Source of the DNA: Bifidobacterium saimiriisciurei
GTDB taxonomy: Bacteria > Actinomycetota > Actinomycetes > Actinomycetales > Bifidobacteriaceae
Direction of reading: 5' to 3'
Length of the DNA stretch: 64,000 bases
Assembly (NCBI RefSeq): GCF_010667655.1
Contig: NZ_WHZU01000002.1
Coordinates: 163,556-227,555 of the forward strand
How positions within the stretch are numbered: the first letter of the stretch is position 1; each line of letters opens with the position of its first letter. Shown here one piece after another: positions 17,423-24,549 of the stretch. The notes beneath the pieces were generated by a model that saw only the letters and a list, made by a program, of their open reading frames with translations, searched no databases and had not been told where the DNA came from. The translations under genes and the position numbers were made by a program.

Positions 17423-17740
17423 ATGGCGGCGCGGACGATAGCCCCTATGACTTCGACAGACATCACCGGGGACAAGGGAATCGAACGTCGTCGCGCATTC
17501 GGACGCGCGGTCGTCGCGCTGCGGAAGACGCGTCACCTCAGTCAGGAGCAGCTGGCATTGGACGCCGGCCTCGACCGTTCCTACATGGGCCGCATCGAAC
17601 GCGGGGAACAGTCCATGGGATTGGACAACATGTGGGCGGTCTGCGACGCGATGGGCATCTCGATGCTGGACCTGTTCCAGCAGGAATACGTGGAGCGCCG
17701 CGACCGCGGCACGGCGGACAACGGGAATCCGCGGGCCTAG
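17423..17740 (+). CDS. XRE family helix-turn-helix regulator
   Basis: A protein of about 105 residues with one Cro/C1-type HTH: FGRAVVALRKTRHLSQEQLALDAGLDRSYMGRIERGEQSMGLDNMWAVCDAMGISMLDLF. It binds DNA as a repressor or activator of unknown targets. The start is uncertain: ATG 17423 and ATG 17447 are both possible and neither has a good ribosome-binding site; TATAAG at 17402-17407 could be a -10 giving a short leader. It is divergent from the 76-residue gene and convergent with tsaD. Confidence 0.75.
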   Translation: MAARTIAPMTSTDITGDKGIERRRAFGRAVVALRKTRHLSQEQLALDAGLDRSYMGRIERGEQSMGLDNMWAVCDAMGISMLDLFQQEYVERRDRGTADNGNPRA

Positions 17741-17821
17741 CGGCGCCCTCGCCGAGGCCGCCGACGCGATCGTGGGCCGACCGGTGATATCGCACGGCCG
17801 GCCCACGGCGTTGCCGAGGCC

Positions 17822-18868
17822 CTATTCCATGACGATCTTCGACATCGGCATGGCCGAGTCGATGGGGAAATCGGGGCTGCTCGGCTTCACGCCGGCTTCG
17901 ACGAGATTGACGCCGAGCATGGCGACCATCGCACCGTTGTCGGTGCACAGGCCGATCTTCGGAATGCGCACCTGCACGCCGTGATCGGCACCAACCTCAA
18001 GCAGCTTCCCACGCAGCTGGGAGTTCGCCGAGAAGCCACCTCCCACGATGAGCGTGTCGGAACCGTTCGCGAGGCATCCCCTGATGGCCTTTCGGGCCAG
18101 CACCGTGGCCACGGAGTCTGCCAGCGACGCGCATACGTCATCGACGGGAACGTCCCGCCCGGAGGCCTGCTGTTCCTCGATCCAGCGCGCCACGGCGGTC
18201 TTGACTCCCGAGAAGCTGAAGTCATAGGGATGCCTTACGGCGGCCTTGCCCTGGGTCAGCCCCTGGGGAACCCGGATGGCGTGGGGATCGCCCTGCCGCG
18301 CATGACGGTCGATATGCGGGCCTCCCGGGTAGGGGAAGCCGAGCAGGCGCGCCACCTTGTCGAAGCACTCCCCCGCCGCGTCGTCCAATGTGGTGCCGAC
18401 CACGTCGACATGCCGGGCCACGTCACGCACATGCAGCAGCGAGGTGTGGCCGCCGGAGACGATGAGCGCCATCGTATCGTCGGGGAACGGGCCGAACTGC
18501 AGCTGCGTGACGGCGATGTGCCCGATGACGTGGTTGATGCCGTACAGAGGCTTGTTCGCCGCGTAGGCGAGCGCCTTGGCGCCGGAGACGCCGACGGCGA
18601 GGCATCCCGCCAGTCCGGGGCCTGCGGAGACGGCGATGGCATCCACGTCGGCGAGCTCGAGACCGGCGTCGGCAAGCGCCTGCTCCACCACCGGCACGAA
18701 GGCCTCGGCGTGGGCGCGCGATGCAATCTCGGGGATCACGCCGCCATAGCGGGCGTGCTCGTTCATGGATGATGCGACGACGTTGGACCGCAGCGTCCGC
18801 CCCTGTACGATGGCGGCGGCGGTTTCGTCGCAGGTGGATTCGATGCCCAGTACGATAGGCTCGCTCAT
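17822..18868 (-). CDS. tsaD: tRNA N6-adenosine threonylcarbamoyltransferase TsaD
   Basis: A 348-residue catalytic subunit that transfers the threonylcarbamoyl group to A37 of ANN-decoding tRNAs, giving t6A. The start MSEPIVLGIESTCDETAAAI is the family hallmark. ASRAHAEAF and GINHVIGHIAVTQL carry metal-binding histidines, and VSGGHTSLL and VGGGFSANSQLR the ATP site. The ATG overlaps the rimI stop by 4 bp. It is the last gene of the comEA-comEC-holA-tsaE-tsaB-rimI-tsaD operon and works with TsaB and TsaE. Confidence 0.95.
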   Translation of the reverse strand: MSEPIVLGIESTCDETAAAIVQGRTLRSNVVASSMNEHARYGGVIPEIASRAHAEAFVPVVEQALADAGLELADVDAIAVSAGPGLAGCLAVGVSGAKALAYAANKPLYGINHVIGHIAVTQLQFGPFPDDTMALIVSGGHTSLLHVRDVARHVDVVGTTLDDAAGECFDKVARLLGFPYPGGPHIDRHARQGDPHAIRVPQGLTQGKAAVRHPYDFSFSGVKTAVARWIEEQQASGRDVPVDDVCASLADSVATVLARKAIRGCLANGSDTLIVGGGFSANSQLRGKLLEVGADHGVQVRIPKIGLCTDNGAMVAMLGVNLVEAGVKPSSPDFPIDSAMPMSKIVME

Positions 18869-19452
18869 AGGTTCCTCTCCCCGTTGTCGTGGGCGCCGTC
18901 ACCGCCGTGACCGGTGTTCGTGCCGCGATCGTCGTTGTCGTGCGTCGCCGTCTGGAATCCGACGACGCGTTCCCTCAGGTCCAACGCCATGACGTAGGCG
19001 TCGACGCCTTCCGGCTGGTAGTAGCGGCGGCGCAGGCCGATGCGTTCGAATCCGAGACGCCGGTACAGTCCTATCGCGGCGTCGTTGTCCACACGCACCT
19101 CCAGCAGCATCCGCCGCGCCCCCTGATGCCGGGCGTCTTCGATGAGCGCGCCCATCAGACGCCATGCGATGCCCTGGCGCTGGCACGCGCGCCGCACACC
19201 CACGTCCATGATCTCCGCATCGTCGCCGTCATACCAGAATCCGGCGAATCCGCGGATGTCCTCCGCACGGACGCCCTCCGCGGGGTTCTTTTCGGTGTCG
19301 GCCGTGTCGAACAGGTAGGTGCGGGCCGGCGCATCGAGTTCCTGGCGAATCGCGTTCTCGCTCCATGCGTGGTTGGCGAACAGTTCGAGCTCGATGTCAC
19401 GCAAGGCGCGAATCGCGGTCCGACGGTCCAGCTCGTCCAGACGGTACAGCAT
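18865..19452 (-). CDS. rimI: Ribosomal protein S18-alanine N-acetyltransferase RimI
   Basis: A 195-residue GNAT acetyltransferase. The acetyl-CoA loop is RRACQRQGIAWRLMGALIEDA (about residue 92), followed by LLEVRVDNDAAIGLYRRLGFERIG, typical of RimI. The C-terminal ~40 residues (Asp, His, Gly, Asn-rich) are not part of the domain and overlap tsaD by 4 bp. Its ATG overlaps the tsaB stop (TGATG). RimI is commonly encoded between TsaB and TsaD, which supports the call over a generic GNAT. Confidence 0.87.
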   Translation of the reverse strand: MLYRLDELDRRTAIRALRDIELELFANHAWSENAIRQELDAPARTYLFDTADTEKNPAEGVRAEDIRGFAGFWYDGDDAEIMDVGVRRACQRQGIAWRLMGALIEDARHQGARRMLLEVRVDNDAAIGLYRRLGFERIGLRRRYYQPEGVDAYVMALDLRERVVGFQTATHDNDDRGTNTGHGGDGAHDNGERNL

Positions 19453-20255
19453 CAGGCGGTCCTTTCGGCGCCCGCGTGGTTGAGCACGTGCTTGAGCGGC
19501 GCCGGGATCTGCGCGTCGGGACGACGCAGGTAAAGTGGTTCGACGGGCGTCTCGGGATCGCGCTCATAGGCGCGACGTGCGTCGCCGGCGAAGACGGAAA
19601 GGCCCTGTTCGCCGCCGTCGAGCACGGATTCGTCGACGATGTCGCCCGCATGTTCGATCGCCGAGAGCGTGTCGGAGTATCGGCCGGCGCCATGGCCGAC
19701 GACGTCGACGACCACGTCGCCCCCTGTCCTCTCCCGCCAGGCGCGTACCGCCTCGTTCACGCGTTCGACGATGGATGCCGGATAGTCGATGTCCATGGCG
19801 ATGATCGGCCGGGGCTCCCCCTCACGGCCCCCGCCGATGAGGGGCCCGTCGCACAGCTCGAAGTACAGCTGCTTGCGGCGGGCGTCGTTCACCGCGAGTG
19901 TGAGCACATGCTGCGCCTTCGGCCCGTCAGCCGATCCGGCCCCACCGCGACGGATGAGGTTCCACTGCGCCTGCGGTTCGAGTATGTTGTGTCCGATGAG
20001 CTTCGCTCCGGTGGCGAATGCGAGCGCCTTGGCGGTGACGATGCCGGCGCGCAGGCCTGTGAATGGTGCGGGCCCCGTGCCCACGATGACCGTGTCGATG
20101 TCCTTCGGCGTGTTGCCGGACCGTTCCACGGCGAGGGCGATGTTGTTCCGCAGCCGTTCGACGTGCGTGCGCGAATCGGTCTCGACTATCGGCTCATGCC
20201 CCACGATGCCGACCGTCGACCCGTATGAGGTGTCGATAACCAGCGTGCATCCCAT
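19452..20255 (-). CDS. tsaB: tRNA threonylcarbamoyladenosine biosynthesis protein TsaB
   Basis: A 267-residue ASKHA-fold protein that forms the platform for TsaD in t6A synthesis. It begins with LVIDTSYGSTVGIVG and contains VIVGTGPAPFTGLRAGIVTAKALAFA, the conserved TsaB segment. It lacks the TsaD metal-binding histidines, as expected. AAGGAG precedes ATG 20255. Length is slightly above the usual 230. Confidence 0.92.
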   Translation of the reverse strand: MGCTLVIDTSYGSTVGIVGHEPIVETDSRTHVERLRNNIALAVERSGNTPKDIDTVIVGTGPAPFTGLRAGIVTAKALAFATGAKLIGHNILEPQAQWNLIRRGGAGSADGPKAQHVLTLAVNDARRKQLYFELCDGPLIGGGREGEPRPIIAMDIDYPASIVERVNEAVRAWRERTGGDVVVDVVGHGAGRYSDTLSAIEHAGDIVDESVLDGGEQGLSVFAGDARRAYERDPETPVEPLYLRRPDAQIPAPLKHVLNHAGAERTA

Positions 20256-20285
20256 ATGATTCTCCTTGCTACGACCTGTAAGAGT

Positions 20286-20864
20286 CTACAACGCGCAGGC
20301 CACGCGACCGGGCCACTCGCCGCCCACGGGGACCAGCGTGACGGTGCGGGCCCCGGCGCTGGTCAGTTCGTCGTTCGCGTCGGGGATGCGGGCGGCGTCA
20401 TCGAGCGGCCGGTCGATGTGGATCTCCAGCCGTTCCGGGGCGAGGGCGGCGACCATCTGCTCGCCCCACTCCATGAGCACGACCGTGTCGTCGCTGGGGT
20501 CCTCGAGTTCCTCGTCCAGTCCGAGGGATTCCAGTTCGTCGAGCAGCCTGCCCGCGGCGTCCTGGCCGGGGGCGTAGGCGTTGCCTCCCAGACGGTAGGC
20601 GTCCACATGCACCAGATGGGCCCTGGAACCGTCGGCGAAACGGCCGTTGAGCTCACGGGCGATGGTGAATGTCGGCGAGACGATCGGCTCGTCTATGCCA
20701 AGCCCCTTGCCGAAGCCCTGGGCGAATGTGGTCTTTCCCGCTCCGAGCGGTCCGGACAGCAGCAGCACGTCGCCGCCGTGCACGATGCCGGCAAGGCGTT
20801 CGCCGATGCGTCGCATGTCCGATGCCGTGGGAGCCTCGATGGTAACGGTCGGTGCCGCAGTCAC
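20286..20864 (-). CDS. tsaE: t6A biosynthesis ATPase TsaE
   Basis: A 192-residue P-loop protein that supports turnover of the TsaBD complex. Walker A is LLLSGPLGAGKTTFAQGFGKGLG (about residue 40), followed by SPTFTIARELNG and HVDAYRLGG; VVLMEWGEQMV is the downstream conserved segment. The start lies 1 bp beyond the holA stop. It is longer than the usual 150 residues through an insertion at about residues 95-125 and a C-terminal extension. Confidence 0.92.
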   Translation of the reverse strand: MTAAPTVTIEAPTASDMRRIGERLAGIVHGGDVLLLSGPLGAGKTTFAQGFGKGLGIDEPIVSPTFTIARELNGRFADGSRAHLVHVDAYRLGGNAYAPGQDAAGRLLDELESLGLDEELEDPSDDTVVLMEWGEQMVAALAPERLEIHIDRPLDDAARIPDANDELTSAGARTVTLVPVGGEWPGRVACAL

Positions 20865-20865
20865 T

Positions 20866-21837
20866 TCAGTGCCGTCCTTTCACGCCGATGGTTTCGATGG
20901 TCCGCTCCAAAGCATAGACCGGGTCGCCGCCATTCGTCTTGCTTTGCTCGTCCGCCCATGCCAGCATGCCGATGCAGCGCGCGAGCCCTGCGGAGGTCCA
21001 GCCGGAAAGCTGCCGCGCGGCGTTCTTCAGCACCCAGGGATTGGTTTTCGCCTCGGCCTGGCTTATCGTTCCGGCGCGCACCGCCGACGCCTTGGCGAGG
21101 GTGCGCAGTTTCATGGCCAGGGCGCCGATCAGCGCTATGGGGTCCGTGCCCTGGCCGGTGGCCGAGCGCATGGCGACGATCGCACCGGCGACGTCGCCGG
21201 CAAGGGCCTTGTCGGCGACGGTGAATCCGGTGACCTGCGCGTTCGCGGTCAGATACTGGTTCACGCGGTCCAGTCCGATGACCTCGTCGTCGAAGTCGAA
21301 GCACAGCTGCGCGCACATTGCGGCGAGCTCGCCGGTTCTGTCGCCCAGGACGTTGACGAGCTGCTGGGCGGCCATGGGGTCGATGCGACGGCCTTCCCGT
21401 TCGAACCGCTGGTAGACGAAGTTGATCTTCGCGTCGGACCGTTTGAGATCGGGCACCGCCACCTTGTCGGCTCCGGCACGGGCGAGGGCATCGACCACGC
21501 GCTTGCCCCTGTTGCCGCCCTCATGCTGGCAGATCACCGCGCTCGCGTTCTCGGGCTGCTTGCGCGTCTGCCTGGCATAGGCCACGATGGCGTCGCCGAG
21601 CCTGTCGTCGGCCTGCTGCAGGTTGGCGATGCGAACCACGGCCACGTCGGAAAGCAGCGAGGGGCTGACCGCCTCGTCGAACGCGTAGGCGTCGCAGTCG
21701 GCGGCGTCGAGTTCGATGAGCTCCGCATCGGGCCGCCGTTCGCATTCGCTGCGGCATAGGTCGCGGACCGTCTGGTCGTTGAGGAACGGGTCGCCCCCGT
21801 ATACGATATGCACCGCGCTGTTCTTGCCTGCTGCCAT
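20866..21837 (-). CDS. holA: DNA polymerase III delta subunit
   Basis: A 323-residue clamp-loader subunit that opens the beta clamp. It has the delta-family start VHIVYGGDPFLNDQTVRDL, the segment SLLSDVAVVRIANL and the C-terminal helical domain (LIGALAMKLRTLAKASAVRAG...AARQLSGWTSAGLARCIGMLAWADEQSKT). I prefer ATG 21837, with an AGGGA-like site, over TTG 21867. It sits between comEC and tsaE, a placement often seen for holA behind comEC. Confidence 0.9.
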   Translation of the reverse strand: MAAGKNSAVHIVYGGDPFLNDQTVRDLCRSECERRPDAELIELDAADCDAYAFDEAVSPSLLSDVAVVRIANLQQADDRLGDAIVAYARQTRKQPENASAVICQHEGGNRGKRVVDALARAGADKVAVPDLKRSDAKINFVYQRFEREGRRIDPMAAQQLVNVLGDRTGELAAMCAQLCFDFDDEVIGLDRVNQYLTANAQVTGFTVADKALAGDVAGAIVAMRSATGQGTDPIALIGALAMKLRTLAKASAVRAGTISQAEAKTNPWVLKNAARQLSGWTSAGLARCIGMLAWADEQSKTNGGDPVYALERTIETIGVKGRH

Positions 21838-21892
21838 AGTCCCTAATCTCTCGTCAGTGCTGGACAACGTCTCCCCGCCGCGGAGGACGCCG

Positions 21893-23611
21893 TCAACGCC
21901 GTCGTGGCCCGAATATCATGGCTCGCGTGTCGCGCCACCAGACGCCCAGACGCTCCATGGGGGTCGGTACGTATGGCCTGCCCCCGCCGGCGGCAAGACC
22001 TCCACGGCCTCGCCATCGGCGGACCGATCGGCGTATCAGCGTCACGGCGAGGGCGACGAGGATCTCGAAGGCCGCCATGACCGCGGCGCCGACGACGCCG
22101 TCATGCCATGGCAGCACGCTGAACCGGGTACGGCCCAGCAACGTGGCGCATCGTTGGAGCAGCAGCGTGCCGGCGCTCGCGACGGCGACCAGGCCATGGC
22201 CGAGTGGCGGAGCGAACCATGAGACCCCCACGGCGGACAGCCCCAGCAGCGTCGTCAGGGAGACGACCGGCGCCACCAGAAGATTCGCCGGCACCGACAG
22301 CAACGGTATCCCCGGGTTCATCATCACCTGTATGGGCAGGGTGGGAATCTGCGCGGCGATGGTTATGGACGCCGCTTGGGCGAGGGCGCCGGGCATGACG
22401 GCGGCGAGGGCCTGCGATATCGGACGATCCAGTATAACGATGCCGTAGACCGCGGCGCATGACAATGCGAAGCCGTAACTGTGCGCCAGTTCCGGCTCGA
22501 GCAGCAATGAGGCGATCACCGTCCAGTTCAGGGCCGCAAGCGCCTGGCCGGGTCGGCCGAGCAGCATGCAGGCCACGCCGAAGCCTCCCATGACGGCCGC
22601 GCGCAGCACCGAATCGGAGGGATAGACCAGTGCCGTGAGCACGACGTATACGCCCGCCACGCCTGCGGCCTTCACCTGCCGGGGCATGAGCAGCATGGAT
22701 CCCGACCGTCTGACCAGCGAGGCCACCAGTACGAAGTGTCCGCCGGAGACGGCCATGAGATGCATGATGCCGGAGTTCTTGAAATCATCCTCCATCAGTC
22801 GCGCGGCCGTCTCATCCACTGCGTCGGCGGCACGCCCGTCCTCACCGACATGGGGACGGTAGACGTCCTGCCCCAATACCCCCAGTGTCAGTCCGGGCAC
22901 CAGGATGCGCCCCTGCCCGGGAAGCCGGTCGGTCTGTTCGAGGAAGGCTCCGCGCAGCCGTTCGACCGCGGCATCCCACCATGCCGGTTCCCGGATGCGG
23001 ACCACGGCGCCCCTGTCGTCATCCACGACGAGCCAGAGCGGCCTGTCGCCGAAGCGGGCGTGTCTTGCGGCGCCTTCGACGGCGTATCCGCCGCCCTGAT
23101 GCCAGCCGCAGGCGTCTCCCGACGCATACACCCGTATGCGCGCGCTCGAGGCCGAGCGCACGCCGTCGGACAGTATGCCGTGAACCTGCGCATCGGTCTG
23201 GCAGTCCATATCACGCAGCGAGGATGCCATGACCGGGCCTGTGACGTCGAGCAGCACGACGACCTCGGTTTCGGCATCCGCCGCCGAGACCATCGGGTCG
23301 CCGACCGCTGCGAGGTCGTGGAATCCGCCGGAGGCGAGCGCGCAGCACGCCGCCGCGATGATGACCGCGCCATGCCACAGCACCTGGCCGATGGCCGTCG
23401 GCATGGGTCGTGACGGCGTCGCGCCGATGATGGCGACGATTCCGAGAACGATGGCCATGACGGTGACGCCCGCCGCAAGCCATGTCATTCCCTTCGTGCC
23501 GAACAGCATGTGTTCGGCCAATAGAATCGTCCAGACCGTGGCGGCGGCCGGCAGGAGACGGGCGTCGCGTCCGCCGCGCTCGCGCAGCCGATAGGAGTGA
23601 TGCCGTCTCAT
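21893..23611 (-). CDS. comEC: ComEC/Rec2 family DNA-uptake channel protein
   Basis: A 572-residue polytopic membrane protein. It carries N-terminal membrane segments, an extracytoplasmic OB-like region (about 90-260) and the Competence domain, seen at GIMHLMAVSGGHFVLVASLV (about residue 290) and PILDRPISQALAA-like helices. It lacks the C-terminal metallo-beta-lactamase domain of longer ComEC proteins, so any nuclease step would come from another protein. Its ATG overlaps the comEA stop by 4 bp. With comM and dprA in the same window it forms part of a DNA-uptake gene set. Confidence 0.88.
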   Translation of the reverse strand: MRRHHSYRLRERGGRDARLLPAAATVWTILLAEHMLFGTKGMTWLAAGVTVMAIVLGIVAIIGATPSRPMPTAIGQVLWHGAVIIAAACCALASGGFHDLAAVGDPMVSAADAETEVVVLLDVTGPVMASSLRDMDCQTDAQVHGILSDGVRSASSARIRVYASGDACGWHQGGGYAVEGAARHARFGDRPLWLVVDDDRGAVVRIREPAWWDAAVERLRGAFLEQTDRLPGQGRILVPGLTLGVLGQDVYRPHVGEDGRAADAVDETAARLMEDDFKNSGIMHLMAVSGGHFVLVASLVRRSGSMLLMPRQVKAAGVAGVYVVLTALVYPSDSVLRAAVMGGFGVACMLLGRPGQALAALNWTVIASLLLEPELAHSYGFALSCAAVYGIVILDRPISQALAAVMPGALAQAASITIAAQIPTLPIQVMMNPGIPLLSVPANLLVAPVVSLTTLLGLSAVGVSWFAPPLGHGLVAVASAGTLLLQRCATLLGRTRFSVLPWHDGVVGAAVMAAFEILVALAVTLIRRSVRRWRGRGGLAAGGGRPYVPTPMERLGVWWRDTRAMIFGPRRR

Positions 23612-24345
23612 GACCCGACCGTCACATAGGGCCGGATCTTCTCCAGGGTCTTGGAGCCGATGCCCTGCACGTCGAGCAGCTCGTCGACGCTGGTGAACCG
23701 GCCGTTCCTCGCGCGGTGGTCGAGTATCCGCTGTGCGGTCACCGGCCCGATGCCGTTGATGGTGTCCAGCTGTTCGGCGGTGGCCGTGTTCAGGTCGATG
23801 AGTCCCGAGGCATTCGATGACGGGCCGCCCGACGAGATCGAAGGGGATGATGAGGGAACCGTAGGCGTCGGGGATGGGCTCTGCGACGGGGCCGGCGCGT
23901 CCGAGGCCGAGGCGGATGGAGAGGATTCCCGCGCGGACGCGGACCGTTTCGGCGAGGCCGTGGCCGACGTCTGCCCTGCGGCGAGGCCTTCGGGGACGGA
24001 CGAATCCGCAAGGTGGCCGCTTTGCTGGATCAGCATCGTCAGACTGGCGCTGAGCATGAGCACCAGTATGAGGATGATGGCGGCGGACCGCCGACCATCA
24101 AGCATGAGACGGGTGGCGTCGCGGGACGAACGCCGTTCCAGCAGGGCATCCGCGCCGGCGTCGTCCCGGTCGACCCCGGCGAGCGTGGACAGCAGCGTGG
24201 ATGGCCCGGACGGCGCGACGGCGTCGGAATCGTCGACCGATTCCACGCCGAGGTCGGGCGGCAGCGGCACCGCCGTGACCGGCAGATACGGCAGGGGCCC
24301 GGACGATGCTGCCCCCACGGCCGGCCGATGATGATTCGTAGACAC
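23608..24345 (-). CDS. comEA: ComEA family helix-hairpin-helix DNA-binding protein
   Basis: A membrane-anchored DNA receptor of about 245 residues. A cytosolic N-terminal part is followed by one membrane helix (AAIILILVLMLSASLTMLI), a long Ser/Pro/Ala-rich linker, and a C-terminal double helix-hairpin-helix: LIDLNTATAEQLDTINGIGPVTAQRILDHR...VDELLDVQGIGSKTLEKIRPYV. I place the start at GTG 24345; an ATG 26 codons upstream gives an Arg/Gln-rich leader and is less likely. It is the first gene of the operon and overlaps comEC. Confidence 0.85.
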   Translation of the reverse strand: MSTNHHRPAVGAASSGPLPYLPVTAVPLPPDLGVESVDDSDAVAPSGPSTLLSTLAGVDRDDAGADALLERRSSRDATRLMLDGRRSAAIILILVLMLSASLTMLIQQSGHLADSSVPEGLAAGQTSATASPKRSASARESSPSASASDAPAPSQSPSPTPTVPSSSPSISSGGPSSNASGLIDLNTATAEQLDTINGIGPVTAQRILDHRARNGRFTSVDELLDVQGIGSKTLEKIRPYVTVGS

Positions 24346-24482
24346 GGTTCCACTATGTGCCGCACCGTATCGTTCCGGCAATCCGTACGGGCATTGTTGA
24401 CGGATGGGCCACCCCCGCGCCATGAATGTGGATCATCCGGCGTGCCGTCCACATTGGCGTATACGGCGAGGACGCCGAACGA

Positions 24483-24519
24483 CGATGCCCCGTGCCGATC
24501 GAATCGGCACGGGGCATCG
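24483..24519. terminator. Perfect 17-bp hairpin behind leuS
   Basis: Arms 24483-24499 and 24503-24519 with a 3-nt loop lie 30 bp beyond the leuS stop, between leuS and comEA. It lacks a U-run. Confidence 0.6.
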
Positions 24520-24549
24520 GTCCGTATGGGGGATTCCGAATGAATCGGA

